Shown: positions 18,976 to 27,670, counted from the stretch's first letter. The stretch is DNA of 64,000 nt from Yimella sp. cx-51 (GCF_017654605.1 NZ_CP072113.1:1860001-1924000); one strand, 5' to 3'. Translations and numbers: made by a program. The notes: generated by a model from the letters alone, not told the origin.

Positions 18976-20327
18976 GAGGTGACCGCCTTTCCGAGTCGAT
19001 CGAGCAGGAGCGCTTCAGCGAGGCAGACACGCTCGAACTCCGCCAGGTGCAGGCTTTCGTTGGCGCCGTGCGCGCGGCTGTCGGGATCTTCGACGCCGGT
19101 GACCAGGATCGCAGCCTGCGGGAACTTCTCTGCGAAAGCCGCCACGAACGGGATGGAGCCGCCGACACCGATGTCGACCGGCTCCTGCCCCTCCCACGCG
19201 TCGCGGAATGCGGAGCGGGTGATGTCGTAGACGGGACCCTGCGCGTCCGCGTTGAATCCCGCGCCCTCGTCGTCGAGGCTGACCTCGACCTGCGCACCCC
19301 ACGGGGCGCTGTCGGTCAGGTGCTGCTTGAGCAACTCATAGGCGTGCTGCGGGTCTTCGTCTGCGGCGATCCGCATCGACACCTTGGCCCGCGCCGACGG
19401 CACCAGCGTGTTGGATGCGGTGTCGACGCTCGGGGCGTCGATACCGATGGTGGTGATGCTCGGCTTGGTCCACAGCCGCGACAGGATCGAGTCGGAGCCG
19501 ATCGTCGAGACGCCATCGAGCAGTCCGCTCTCGAGTCGGAGCCGGGCCTCGTCGTAGTCCAGGTCAGCGGCGGTTCCCTGCGACAGACCATCGACGGCGA
19601 CATTGCCGTCGGCGTCGTGCATGGTGGCCAGCACTCGCACCAGCGCGGTGATGGCATCGGGCACCGCACCGCCGTACATGCCGGAGTGAATGGCGTGGTC
19701 GAGCGTGCGCACCTGCACCACGACGCGGATCATGCCGCGCAAAGTGGTGGTGAGGGCCGGGACGCCGACCTCCCAGTTGGTGGAATCGGCGAGCACGATC
19801 GCATCGGCGGCCAAGAGGTCGCCGTGCTTGTCCAGCACCGTGGCCAGCGAATCGGAGCCGATCTCCTCCTCGCCTTCGACGAAGACGTTGACCCCGACCG
19901 GCGGTGTGCCGTCGTGGGCGCGCAGGGCCGCGAGGTGGGCCATGATGCCCGCCTTGTCGTCGGCCGCGCCGCGGCCGTAGAGGCGTCCGTCGCGTTCGGT
20001 CGGCTCGAAGGGCGGGGTGTGCCAGTCATCGTCCGCGCCGGGTGGTTGCACATCGTGATGGGCGTACAGCGTGATCGTCGGCGCACCGTCCGGCGCCGGG
20101 ATACGACCGATCACAGCTGGCCGCCCGCCCTCGCGGACGATGCGCACGTCCATACCTTCTGCGCGCAGCAGCTGCGCCACCGCTTCGGCGCTGTCGTCGA
20201 CATGCTTCTGGTCGAAGGAATCGAGTGACACGCTGGGGATGCGTGTCAGCGCCTCCAGGTCGGCCCGCACCTGGGGCATGAGTTCGTGGACGCGATGACG
20301 CAGGGTTTCGAGGCGATCGTTGCTCAC
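18972..20327 (-). CDS. M20-family dipeptidase
   Basis: The 451-residue protein is an M20 metallopeptidase. Metal ligands appear in LYAHHDVQPP, GRGAADDKAG and FVEGEEEIGSDSL, with the later HSGMYGG and a C-terminal HGANES motif. It resembles the dipeptidase group (CNDP-like) rather than acyl-amino-acid deacylases. The GTG at 20327 is preceded by TACGGT and 6 nt, i.e. a leaderless start. It heads the operon dipeptidase-GST-M50-glycerate kinase. Confidence 0.92.
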   Translation of the reverse strand: MSNDRLETLRHRVHELMPQVRADLEALTRIPSVSLDSFDQKHVDDSAEAVAQLLRAEGMDVRIVREGGRPAVIGRIPAPDGAPTITLYAHHDVQPPGADDDWHTPPFEPTERDGRLYGRGAADDKAGIMAHLAALRAHDGTPPVGVNVFVEGEEEIGSDSLATVLDKHGDLLAADAIVLADSTNWEVGVPALTTTLRGMIRVVVQVRTLDHAIHSGMYGGAVPDAITALVRVLATMHDADGNVAVDGLSQGTAADLDYDEARLRLESGLLDGVSTIGSDSILSRLWTKPSITTIGIDAPSVDTASNTLVPSARAKVSMRIAADEDPQHAYELLKQHLTDSAPWGAQVEVSLDDEGAGFNADAQGPVYDITRSAFRDAWEGQEPVDIGVGGSIPFVAAFAEKFPQAAILVTGVEDPDSRAHGANESLHLAEFERVCLAEALLLDRLGKAVTS

Positions 20328-20333
20328 GACACC

Positions 20334-20339
20334 ACCGTA
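20334..20339 (-). promoter_or_regulatory. -10 element TACGGT, leaderless start of the dipeptidase operon
   Basis: TACGGT is followed by 6 nt and the GTG at 20327. Confidence 0.7.
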
Positions 20340-20373
20340 ACCAGCCACACTTCGGCAGATCCGCGCGGCAACG

Positions 20374-20379
20374 TAGGAT
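20374..20379 (+). promoter_or_regulatory. -10 element TAGGAT for the DUF3043 gene
   Basis: TAGGAT ends 8 nt before the GTG at 20388, so the leader is absent or one to two bases long. It is divergent from the dipeptidase promoter. Confidence 0.55.
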
Positions 20380-20387
20380 CAGGCCTC

Positions 20388-20984
20388 GTGTTCGGTCGCC
20401 GCAAAGAATCCGTAGAGCCCACCGTCGAAAACTTCGAAGTCGAGGAGACGACGGCGGTGCCCGGTGTGCCCCAGAAGAAGGGTCGCCCCACTCCGAAGCG
20501 ACGCGACCAGGAAGCGGCCCGCCGCCAGCCCTTGGTGCCGGCCGATCGCGACGCCGCCAAGAAGCAGGCCAAGCAGGAGGCCCGCGCGCAGCGGCTGAAG
20601 TCGCGCGAGGCCTTCGCCCGCGGTGACGAGAACGCGCTGCCCAAGCGCGACCGCGGCCCGATCAAGCGTTTCATCCGCGACACCGTCGACAGTCGCTGGA
20701 ACATCGGCGAAATCCTGCTGCCGCTCATGCTCATCGTGCTGGTCATGACCGTCGTCCCCAATCGCAGCTTCCAGATGGGCGCACTCGTCCTGGTCTGGGT
20801 CGTGATCGCGGTCGGAGTGATTGACTGCGTGCTGCTGTGGCGCCGGTTGAAGAAGCAGATTCGTGCGCGTTTCAACGAGGACCCGCCCAAGGGTTCGCGC
20901 TCGTACGCGATCATGCGTGCTTTCCAGATGCGCCTGTCGCGCATGCCGAAGCCGCAGGTCAAGCGCGGCGAAGCACCCCGCTGA
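20388..20984 (+). CDS. DUF3043 domain membrane protein
   Basis: The 198-residue protein has a highly charged N-terminal half rich in Lys/Arg (KKGRPTPKRRDQEAARRQP, a DUF3043 hallmark), two membrane helices (about 105-122 and 128-147) and a basic tail. Function unknown; it is widespread in actinobacteria and M. tuberculosis Rv2206 lies at the same place. The GTG at 20388 fits both the promoter and the family N-terminus (FGRRK). Confidence 0.88.
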   Translation: MFGRRKESVEPTVENFEVEETTAVPGVPQKKGRPTPKRRDQEAARRQPLVPADRDAAKKQAKQEARAQRLKSREAFARGDENALPKRDRGPIKRFIRDTVDSRWNIGEILLPLMLIVLVMTVVPNRSFQMGALVLVWVVIAVGVIDCVLLWRRLKKQIRARFNEDPPKGSRSYAIMRAFQMRLSRMPKPQVKRGEAPR

Positions 20985-21042
20985 TCAGCTGCTGATTCTT
21001 TGTCCTGACAAACCCTTCCCGCCTCACGGCTCACGGCTGTAG

Positions 21043-21408
21043 GTTCGCGCTCAGATCGCCTCGATCAAGGCCGTCGGCGGCTCCCCCGCCACCGGCCATT
21101 ACGGCGCGGCAAAGGCCGGAGTGGTCTCGCTGTCGAAGACCGCAGCCATCGAGATGCGCGACTACGGCGTCCGGGTCAATGCAGTGTGTCCGGGTTGGGT
21201 CGACACCGACATGGTCAATGACAACAAGTCGGCGCTGGAGGCGATCCTGCCGGTCTCCTTCGACGACTACATCGGCCATGTGCAAGGGCGCCTCGGCCAT
21301 GTCGACGACATCGTCGGCGTGGTGTCGTTCCTGGCGTCCGACCGGTCGCGCTTCTCCTCCGGCTCGACCTATGTCGTGGACGGAGGCGCCACCTCACACC
21401 TGGTCTGA
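21043..21408 (+). pseudogene. 5'-truncated short-chain dehydrogenase/reductase remnant
   Basis: The frame encodes only the C-terminal part of an SDR: AQIASIKAVGGSPATGHYGAAKAG with catalytic YxxxK, then VRVNAVCPGWVDTDMV and the terminal YVVDGGATSHLV. The cofactor-binding half with the GxxxGxG motif is missing; an in-frame TAG at 21040 stands directly before the homologous region. The lost N-terminal part is about 130-140 residues by family length. No start codon with a ribosome-binding site was seen at the break. An untranslated relic is most likely. Confidence 0.8.
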
Positions 21409-21433
21409 ATCGCAGCCGACGGGGCCGACCGGA

Positions 21434-21439
21434 CAAGAT
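21434..21439 (+). promoter_or_regulatory. Possible -10 element CAAGAT
   Basis: CAAGAT lies 7 nt before the GTG at 21447, matching the A2/T6 positions only. Weak, but it would make the downstream gene leaderless. Confidence 0.35.
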
Positions 21440-21446
21440 GGACTGC

Positions 21447-21986
21447 GTGAGCGAGTTCTTCTACTTGGTCGGCCCTCCGGCCGTCGGCAAGCTGACCATC
21501 GCCAGTGAATTGGCGCGCCGCGCCGACGCGATCGTGGTCGACAACCACCTCATCAGCGACCCCGTCTTCGTACCGATGGGCGTGCACCGCGGCGAGCCCA
21601 TCGAACCGACAGATCAATTGCGGGCTCGCATTCTCGACGTGGTGCTGGAAGCAACAGTGGCAGCACACCCGCGATTCAGCCACGTCTTCACCCACTGGCT
21701 GACCGACGCCCCGGACAACGCTGCCCTGGTCGAGCGCCTACGCGGTGTCGCAGCGCAACGAGGGGCGAAGTTCGTGCCGGTGTGGTTGATCGCCGATCAC
21801 GATGAACTGCTGAGCCGCGTCGGCAACCACGACCGAGCGAAGCGGGCGAAACTGCTCGACCCCTTGATCCTGCGGCAGCTGTTGGACCGTCCGTTATTGC
21901 CGCCGCCCGATGACGCGCTCCAACTCGACGTGACGACCCTGTCGCCGCAGCGGGCTGTCGATCGGATCCTTGATTCCCTAGGGTGA
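21447..21986 (+). CDS. P-loop NTPase (small-molecule kinase-like) protein
   Basis: The protein of about 179 residues starts with a Walker A motif, FFYLVGPPAVGKLTIASEL, followed by a short kinase-like fold with an Arg-rich lid region (RVGNHDRAKRAKL) and a VDRIL C-terminus. It resembles uncharacterised AAA-type or gluconate/shikimate-kinase-like proteins; the substrate is unknown. The GTG at 21447 is preferred because homologues begin close to the P-loop; the in-frame ATG at 21438 is the alternative. Confidence 0.65.
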   Translation: MSEFFYLVGPPAVGKLTIASELARRADAIVVDNHLISDPVFVPMGVHRGEPIEPTDQLRARILDVVLEATVAAHPRFSHVFTHWLTDAPDNAALVERLRGVAAQRGAKFVPVWLIADHDELLSRVGNHDRAKRAKLLDPLILRQLLDRPLLPPPDDALQLDVTTLSPQRAVDRILDSLG

Positions 21987-21998
21987 CCGAACGCCGAT

Positions 21999-22187
21999 TC
22001 AGCTGTCTGCCAACGACATCGGGCCGTAGACATCCACCTCGGCTTGTCGCAAGGTGACTGCCGTGACACCGGCGTCGGCGAGTTCCTGCCAGTGCTCGGC
22101 GAGCCAGGCTTCGGCCTCGGCCTGCGTGGGGAATCCAGCCGAGAAGCCCTGTCCGCCGCCTTCGTAGGCCCAGGTCCATTCGTTCAT
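21999..22187 (-). CDS. Small conserved actinobacterial protein of unknown function
   Basis: A 62-residue acidic protein with a Trp-rich start (MNEWTWAYEGG) and the block FPTQAEAEAWLAEHWQELADAGV, which I recognise as a recurring small actinobacterial family without known function. No membrane segment or cysteine. Its ATG is preceded by TACCGT plus 6 nt, a strong leaderless signal that supports it being a real gene. It is convergent with the P-loop gene (12 bp apart). Confidence 0.7.
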   Translation of the reverse strand: MNEWTWAYEGGGQGFSAGFPTQAEAEAWLAEHWQELADAGVTAVTLRQAEVDVYGPMSLADS

Positions 22188-22193
22188 GCCGCC

Positions 22194-22199
22194 ACGGTA
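22194..22199 (-). promoter_or_regulatory. -10 element TACCGT, leaderless start of the 62-residue protein gene
   Basis: TACCGT is followed by GGCGGC and the ATG at 22187. Confidence 0.65.
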
Positions 22200-22236
22200 A
22201 TCCGCAGTCTCGACCCTCCGGTCGGTGGATGGACAT

Positions 22237-22242
22237 TAGGGT
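22237..22242 (+). promoter_or_regulatory. -10 element TAGGGT of the DUF937 gene
   Basis: TAGGGT would give a transcript starting near 22249 with a leader of about 40 nt that contains AGGAG before the ATG at 22289. Confidence 0.5.
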
Positions 22243-22288
22243 GAGCGCGCAGGTCGTCAGCGGTGACGGCCCAGAGACAGGAGTACGC

Positions 22289-22882
22289 ATGGACGCGCGC
22301 GAGGACATCCTCTCCCAGATCCCGATGGACCAGTTGGCCGCACAGGTCGGCGCCGACGAGAACACCACCCGTCAGGCCGCGGAGCAGCTCATCCCCACCC
22401 TGCTGGGCGGGCTGCAGGCGAACGCGTCCGACGAGCAGGGAGCAGCCTCGCTCTACGACGCGCTCGGCGAACACCAGGGTCAGGTCAAGTCGTTGGATGC
22501 CGTCGACACCCAGGACGGCCAGAAGATCGTCAGCCACGTGTTCGGCGCCCAGCAGGACGAGGTCGTGAACCGTATCGGTGGCCTCGAGGGCGGCGCGGGC
22601 AGCGACATCCTGAAGAAGCTGCTGCCGATCCTCGCCCCGATCGTGCTCAACTACCTCGCCGGCAAGGTGCTCGGTGGAGGCGCGGGACAGGCCGGCGGCC
22701 AGGCACCCGCCGGTGACGGCTCGTCCACCGGTCAGGGCACGGGTGGCCTCGGTGACATCCTGGGCGACCTGCTCGGCGGAATGGCCGGTGGCGCGGGTCA
22801 GGGCTCGGCGGACGGCCAGGGTGGCCTGCCCGGCGGACTCGGCGACATCCTCGGAGATCTGCTCGGCGGTGGCCGCAAGTAG
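22289..22882 (+). CDS. DUF937 domain protein with Gly-rich C-terminal repeat
   Basis: The 197-residue protein has a helical DUF937 domain (about residues 5-125; LIPTLLGGLQAN and DILKKLLPILAPIVLNYLAGK are typical) and a Gly/Gln-rich tail in which the 13-residue unit GGLGDILGDLLGG occurs twice. DUF937 is related to YidB; no enzymatic role is known. The ATG at 22289 with AGGAG upstream is chosen over an in-frame ATG at 22229 that precedes the promoter. A terminator follows. Confidence 0.85.
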   Translation: MDAREDILSQIPMDQLAAQVGADENTTRQAAEQLIPTLLGGLQANASDEQGAASLYDALGEHQGQVKSLDAVDTQDGQKIVSHVFGAQQDEVVNRIGGLEGGAGSDILKKLLPILAPIVLNYLAGKVLGGGAGQAGGQAPAGDGSSTGQGTGGLGDILGDLLGGMAGGAGQGSADGQGGLPGGLGDILGDLLGGGRK

Positions 22883-22900
22883 TCGGTCGCACCTACGAAG

Positions 22901-22933
22901 AGCGGCGCCCTCCCGGCTCGGGAGGGCGCCGCT
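22901..22933. terminator. Bidirectional terminator hairpin
   Basis: A perfect 15-bp G+C-rich inverted repeat with a 3-nt loop lies between the convergent DUF937 and malic enzyme genes; TTTC follows on the + strand. Confidence 0.85.
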
Positions 22934-22945
22934 TTCATGTGTACG

Positions 22946-24097
22946 TCAGGCGAGGTCGGCCACGGCCTTGGCCACCGTGCGGGCGACCCGGTCGTCGAAG
23001 GCGCTCGGGACGATCTCCTCGGCGGTCGGGTGCTCCACCAGGGACGCAATCGCCTCAGCCGCCGCCACCTTCATGGCTTCGGTGATCTGCGGCGCCCCGG
23101 AGTCGAGCGCACCACGGAACAGGCCCGGGAAGGCAAGGACGTTGTTGATCTGGTTCGGGAAGTCCGACCGGCCGGTCGCCACGACAGCGGCGTACTTGTG
23201 CGCCACGGTCGGGTGCACCTCCGGGTCGGGGTTGGCCAGCGCGAAGATGATGCAGTTGTCGGCCATCTTGGCGACGTCGGCCTCAGGCACCGTGCCGCCC
23301 GACACACCGACATAGACATCGGCATCCAGCAGCGCGTCACCCAAGCCACCGCGCAGACCCAGAGGGTTGGTGGTGGAGGCGAGCTTGCGCTTGTGGTCGA
23401 CGAGGTCGAGACGTTGTGGCTCGATGATGCCGCGCGAGTCGCAGACCACGACGTCCTTGATGCCGGCGCGGCCGAAGATGTTGGCGATCGCGACACCAGC
23501 CGCTCCCGCTCCCCCGACCACGACCCGCAGCGACGACAGCTCGCGCCCGACCACCTTCGCAGCATTGATCAGCGCAGCGAGCGCGACGATGGCGGTGCCG
23601 TGCTGGTCGTCGTGGAAGACCGGGATGTCGAGCCGCTCCTTGAGCTGGCGCTCGATCTCGAAGCAGCGCGGCGCTGAGATGTCCTCGAGGTTGATGCCGC
23701 CGTAGGTTGGAGCCAGCCGCACCACTGCCTCGACGATCTCCTCAACCGTGCCAGTCTCCAGGCAGACCGGCACGGAGTCGACATCGGCGAAGTGCTTGAA
23801 CAGCACCGACTTGCCCTCCATCACCGGCAGTGCTGCGACGGGGCCGATGTCGCCGAGGCCGAGCACCGCCGTGCCGTCGGTGATCACGGCGACGGTGTTG
23901 CGCCGAGTGGTGTAGCGGAACGACAAGTCGGGGTCTTGGGCGATGGCGCGGCAGACGTCGGCGACGCCCGGGGTGTAGAGCAGAGCGAGGTCGGCGCGAT
24001 CGCGCAACGGCTTGCTGGGCACCGATTCGAGCTTTCCGCCTTCGTGGGCGGCGAACACCGGGCCGGACGTGTCGGGCTTGTTTGCAGAATGAGTCAT
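22946..24097 (-). CDS. NAD(P)-dependent malic enzyme
   Basis: Oxidative decarboxylation of malate to pyruvate. The 383-residue protein is the short bacterial form without a phosphotransacetylase domain. Signatures: [53 protein letters not shown], and the nucleotide-binding [16 protein letters not shown], with VCDSRGII following. Cofactor preference (NAD or NADP) cannot be read reliably. The ATG at 24097 is the family start; GGAG lies 12 nt upstream. Longer in-frame extension upstream is not conserved. Confidence 0.94.
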   Translation of the reverse strand: MTHSANKPDTSGPVFAAHEGGKLESVPSKPLRDRADLALLYTPGVADVCRAIAQDPDLSFRYTTRRNTVAVITDGTAVLGLGDIGPVAALPVMEGKSVLFKHFADVDSVPVCLETGTVEEIVEAVVRLAPTYGGINLEDISAPRCFEIERQLKERLDIPVFHDDQHGTAIVALAALINAAKVVGRELSSLRVVVGGAGAAGVAIANIFGRAGIKDVVVCDSRGIIEPQRLDLVDHKRKLASTTNPLGLRGGLGDALLDADVYVGVSGGTVPEADVAKMADNCIIFALANPDPEVHPTVAHKYAAVVATGRSDFPNQINNVLAFPGLFRGALDSGAPQITEAMKVAAAEAIASLVEHPTAEEIVPSAFDDRVARTVAKAVADLA

Positions 24098-24413
24098 GGC
24101 AGACAGAGTCTCCACCTCCGAGAAATAGACCTGGCCACCTGGCGCGTCGGCGATTGGCTTTGTGCACCAGGAGAGTCGGATCGCCGGAGGGTGGCGGCGC
24201 ACTTCCTGTGAATGATCGCGGAGGGTGCCCGCGAAATGTCGGGCCAGTGTGACACAGCGCGCAGAGCACTGTTCAGGCAACCCCGCCAGCTGGTCCACCC
24301 GTGTCGTCGGCAAGCTCGCGGCGCACGCGTGATGGCGGGCAACTAAGGTGTCGGGCAGACCCGGATCGGACTTTTCGAGGGTCGCTCGACCTGAGCGACG
24401 GATAGGTGAGGCG
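24098..24413. other. Divergent intergenic region between malic enzyme and cobU
   Basis: This 316-bp stretch holds the leaders of both divergent genes. The only clear element is TAAGGT at 24344 on the + strand. I see no riboswitch (a cobalamin element would need more space downstream of that promoter), no RNA gene and no credible small coding region. Confidence 0.6.
24344..24349 (+). promoter_or_regulatory. -10 element TAAGGT of cobU
   Basis: Transcription would start near 24356, giving a leader of about 58 nt, too short for a cobalamin riboswitch. Confidence 0.45.
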
Positions 24414-24959
24414 ATGGCGACGACCTTGGTGCTCGGTGGCACACGCAGCGGAAAGACGCGCTATGCGCGGCGGCTGCTGCAAGCCAATCCTGCAGTCACC
24501 GTGCTGAACGCCGGTGGCCAGGACGCCACCGAAGGCAAGGCCACCCAGATCCACGGTCCACGCGAGCCCGTCCAGGCGTCCGACTGGACGCAGGTCGACA
24601 CGAATGACCCCACCCGGGCGATCCTGCGCGCACGCACCCCCGTCCTCATCGACTGCCTCGGCACGTGGGTGGTCGCGCTGCTCAACGAGTGGAACAGCTG
24701 GGACGACCTCGACGGTTCCTTGGGCAAGGCCGAGGAGTCCGCGTACGAACTCGCCGCGCTGTGGTCGGATGCGCCCTACGACGCCGTCGCGGTCTCCCAC
24801 GAGATCGGCATGTCACCGGTCCCGAGCAACCACCACTCACGCGTCTATCAGGACGTGTTGGGCAGAGTGAACTCCATCATCAGCGAGGCGAGCCAGCGCA
24901 CCCACCTGGTGGTCGCCGGACGGGTGCTCGACCTGTCCGACGCACCCCTGGTGGGCTGA
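24414..24959 (+). CDS. cobU: CobU-like adenosylcobinamide kinase/guanylyltransferase, divergent
   Basis: CobU phosphorylates adenosylcobinamide and then transfers GMP during assembly of the cobalamin nucleotide loop. The 181-residue protein has the P-loop GGTRSGKTRYA, LIDCLGTWVVALLN and SHEIGMSPVPSNHHSRVYQDVLGRVN, all family blocks. The block that normally reads EMxxRIxxHxxxRPxxW, with the guanylylated His, is degenerate here (KATQIHGPREPVQASDW), although one His remains. No cobT, cobS or other cobalamin gene is in the window; M. tuberculosis has cobT and cobS near this position. Activity for both steps is therefore uncertain. Confidence 0.78.
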   Translation: MATTLVLGGTRSGKTRYARRLLQANPAVTVLNAGGQDATEGKATQIHGPREPVQASDWTQVDTNDPTRAILRARTPVLIDCLGTWVVALLNEWNSWDDLDGSLGKAEESAYELAALWSDAPYDAVAVSHEIGMSPVPSNHHSRVYQDVLGRVNSIISEASQRTHLVVAGRVLDLSDAPLVG

Positions 24960-24987
24960 AGACTCGCCTCGCCGATCCTGATATTCG

Positions 24988-26094
24988 TCAGGCGGTCTCG
25001 ACCTGGACGAACGGCGGCTTGACCACCTTCGCCTCGACGGCGCGACCCCGGACGTCGATGACGACCTCGGTGCCCTCGGCGACGTCGCGGTCGAGCAGCG
25101 CGAGCGCAATGCCCTGCTTCAAGGTCGGCGACATGGTGCCTGACGTGACCTCTCCGATGACCGTGCCGTCGGCGTTCTTCACCTCACAGTGGGAGCGCGG
25201 GATACCGCGTCCGGTCACGAGCAGGCCCCAGGTGAGGCGGTAGTCCTTGGCGGCCTTCTGCGCTTCGAGTGCGTCCTTGCCCCAGAACTGATCTTTCTTC
25301 CAGCCGACGGCCCAGCCCGAGCGGGCCATGTTCGGGGTGATGTCCATCGACAGGTCGTTGCCGTGCAGGGGGTAACCCATCTCGGTGCGCAGCGTGTCGC
25401 GCGAACCCAGACCACACGGCAGACCCTCGAAGGGCTCCATCGCTTCTACGAGGGCATCCCACAGGGCCGGGGTGTCTTCCCAGCGCGGCACGAGTTCGAA
25501 GCCCTTCTCGCCGGTGTAGCCCGAACGCAGCACGATGACCGGCTTACCGTTCCAGTCAGCTTCGGTGAACGACATGTACTCCATGTCGGTCGGCAGACCG
25601 AGCGCCTGCACCACCTCGACCGACTTGGGGCCTTGGACGGCGATGACGCCGTAGTCGGTGTGCTGATCGGTGATCGTGATGCCGTCCGGCAGGTCTTCAT
25701 TCATCCGGCGCACCACCTCAGCGGTGTTAGCGGCGTTGGGCACCAGGAAGACCTTTTCGTCACTGTGTAGATAAAGGATGAGGTCGTCGACGACTCCGCC
25801 AGTGGCCTGGTCACAACACATGGTGTACTGCGCCTTCGGCGGTTCGATCTTGCGCAGATCGTTGGTGAAGCAACGGTTGACGAAGTCAGCCGCGCCCTCA
25901 CCCTTCACCAAGGCCTTGCCCAGGTGGCTGACGTCGAAGATGCCCACTCGCTCACGCACCGCGGTGTGCTCACGCAGCACTCCACCGCCGGGGTATTCGA
26001 TGGGCATCTCCCAGCCACCGAAGTCGGCCATCTTGGCGCCGAGCGCCTTGTGCCGATCGTGCAATGGGGAGGATTTCAGCGATGCATCAGTCAT
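24988..26094 (-). CDS. gcvT: Glycine cleavage system T protein (aminomethyltransferase)
   Basis: GcvT transfers the methylene group from the aminomethyl-lipoyl H protein to tetrahydrofolate. The 368-residue protein shows LHDRHKALGAKMADFGGWEMP, VGIFDVSHLGK, SGYTGEKGFEL, and GLGSRDTLRTEMGYPLHGND. The gene is solitary: gcvH and gcvP are not here. ATG 26094 is set by a leaderless promoter (TAGGTT, 7 nt). LpdA, coded 2 kb away, can serve as the L protein, and LipA/LipB make the lipoyl group. Confidence 0.95.
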   Translation of the reverse strand: MTDASLKSSPLHDRHKALGAKMADFGGWEMPIEYPGGGVLREHTAVRERVGIFDVSHLGKALVKGEGAADFVNRCFTNDLRKIEPPKAQYTMCCDQATGGVVDDLILYLHSDEKVFLVPNAANTAEVVRRMNEDLPDGITITDQHTDYGVIAVQGPKSVEVVQALGLPTDMEYMSFTEADWNGKPVIVLRSGYTGEKGFELVPRWEDTPALWDALVEAMEPFEGLPCGLGSRDTLRTEMGYPLHGNDLSMDITPNMARSGWAVGWKKDQFWGKDALEAQKAAKDYRLTWGLLVTGRGIPRSHCEVKNADGTVIGEVTSGTMSPTLKQGIALALLDRDVAEGTEVVIDVRGRAVEAKVVKPPFVQVETA

Positions 26095-26101
26095 GGAGCC
26101 G

Positions 26102-26107
26102 AACCTA
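26102..26107 (-). promoter_or_regulatory. -10 element TAGGTT, leaderless start of gcvT
   Basis: TAGGTT ends 7 nt before the ATG at 26094. With no leader there is no room for a glycine riboswitch. Confidence 0.65.
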
Positions 26108-26123
26108 CTAGGGCGCTCATGCG

Positions 26124-26129
26124 TATCCT
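26124..26129 (+). promoter_or_regulatory. -10 element TATCCT of pepB
   Basis: A start near 26136 would give a leader of about 38 nt that contains GAGAGGA ahead of the GTG at 26174. Confidence 0.5.
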
Positions 26130-26173
26130 CGCGGATGGGTAAACCCGACAGTAAACCGAGAGGACACGCACCC

Positions 26174-27670
26174 GTGACCACAGTGACCCTGACCGACCGA
26201 TCTGCTGACAAAGTCTCCGCACCGGTGCTGGTGGTGATGACCCTGTCTGTCGACGGGAAGGCGGTTGTCTCCCCGGGCTGCGTCGACGCGCAGGTCGAGA
26301 GCGCCATCACCGAAGCACTCGCCACCCTCGGCGCAGCAGGCGCCGCGGACGAGGTGACCAAGCTCGCCGGTGTCGCCGGCACGAGCGGCCTGGTGGTCGC
26401 CGCCGGGTCGGGCCTGAAGACCGAGCCAACTGATGCGGACGCCGAAGCGGTGCGCCGCGCTGCCGGTTCAGCCGCACGCGCACTCAATGACGTCGCCCAT
26501 GCGTCGTTCGGATTCCCCTGCACCACAACCGAACTGACGGTGGCTACCGTCGAAGGCCTGCTGTTCGGTGCGTACGAGTACACCGCCTACCGCGTCACCG
26601 GCCCGAAGCCGAAGCCGCTGGCGAAGGCGACCGTCGCCTCGACGGTGGCCAAGGCCTCCGGCACCAAGACCGGTGTCAAGCGCGCTCAGGTCGTGGCACA
26701 GGAGCAGGCGTGGGCCCGTGACCTGGTCAACCAGCCGCCGCTCGACCTCTACCCCGCCTCGTTCGCGGCCGACGTCAAGAAGCACTTCACCGGCACCGAG
26801 GTGAAGGTGCAGATCACCGACGAGAAGGCCCTGGCCCGACAGAACTGCGGCGGTCTGGTCGGCGTGGGACGCGGCTCGGCGCGTCCGCCGCGCCTGGTCA
26901 CCCTCACCTACAAGCCGGCCAAGGCGAAGGCGCACATCGCGCTCGTGGGCAAGGGCATCACCTTCGACAGCGGCGGTCTGTGCATCAAGCCTGCTGACGG
27001 TATGAAGACGATGAAGTGCGACATGGCCGGTGCGGCGGCCGTGGCCGCGGCGACCGCAGCCATCGCGGCGCTCGACCTGCCGATCGCGGTCACCACCTAC
27101 CTGTGCCTGGCCGAGAACCTCACCGGCTCCGACGCCCAGCGCCCGGGCGACGTGGTCACCATGCCGAACGGCAAGACGGTCGAGATCATCAACACCGACG
27201 CCGAGGGCCGCTTGGTGATGGCCGACGGGCTGGTGTTCGCCTCGAAGACCAACCCGGACGCCGTCATCGACGTGGCCACCCTGACCGGTGCGGCAGTGCT
27301 GTCGCTGGGTCAGCGCACTACCGCGGTGCTGTCGAACACCGACGCGCTGCGCGACGAGGTGCTGGCTGCAGCCGGCACGGCCGGTGAGGCGATGTGGCCG
27401 ATCCCGCTGCTGGACGAGCTGCGTCCGTCCATGAAGTCGCAGGTGGCCGATGTGAAGCACACCGGTGAGCGCATGGGCGGCATGATCACCGCCGCGTTGT
27501 TCCTGCGGGAGTTCGTGGGCGAGAGTGCCGACGGCGAGCAACTGCCGTGGGCCCACCTCGACATCGCAGGCCCGGCCTTCAACGAAGCTGGCGCGTACGG
27601 CTACACCCCGGCCGGCGGCACCGGCCACGGCGTGCGCACGCTGGTCGCCCTGGCCGAGGCGCGCAGCTGA
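26174..27670 (+). CDS. pepB: Leucyl aminopeptidase (M17)
   Basis: A cytosolic hexameric M17 aminopeptidase with two metals per site. The 498-residue protein has the catalytic C-terminal domain with VGKGITFDSGGL, KCDMAGAAAV and the signature NTDAEGRLVMADGL. The N-terminal macro-like domain spans about residues 1-165. GTG at 26174 with GAGAGGA upstream is chosen; in-frame sequence further upstream overlaps the gcvT promoter. M. tuberculosis Rv2213 is at the same place. A strong hairpin follows. Confidence 0.95.
   Translation: MTTVTLTDRSADKVSAPVLVVMTLSVDGKAVVSPGCVDAQVESAITEALATLGAAGAADEVTKLAGVAGTSGLVVAAGSGLKTEPTDADAEAVRRAAGSAARALNDVAHASFGFPCTTTELTVATVEGLLFGAYEYTAYRVTGPKPKPLAKATVASTVAKASGTKTGVKRAQVVAQEQAWARDLVNQPPLDLYPASFAADVKKHFTGTEVKVQITDEKALARQNCGGLVGVGRGSARPPRLVTLTYKPAKAKAHIALVGKGITFDSGGLCIKPADGMKTMKCDMAGAAAVAAATAAIAALDLPIAVTTYLCLAENLTGSDAQRPGDVVTMPNGKTVEIINTDAEGRLVMADGLVFASKTNPDAVIDVATLTGAAVLSLGQRTTAVLSNTDALRDEVLAAAGTAGEAMWPIPLLDELRPSMKSQVADVKHTGERMGGMITAALFLREFVGESADGEQLPWAHLDIAGPAFNEAGAYGYTPAGGTGHGVRTLVALAEARS

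Noticed and set aside
24350-24413. Cobalamin riboswitch before cobU
   Set aside because: The predicted leader is only about 58 nt and contains no B12-box-like sequence that I can see.
26095-26123. Glycine riboswitch before gcvT
   Set aside because: The promoter hexamer ends 7 nt before the start codon, leaving no leader.
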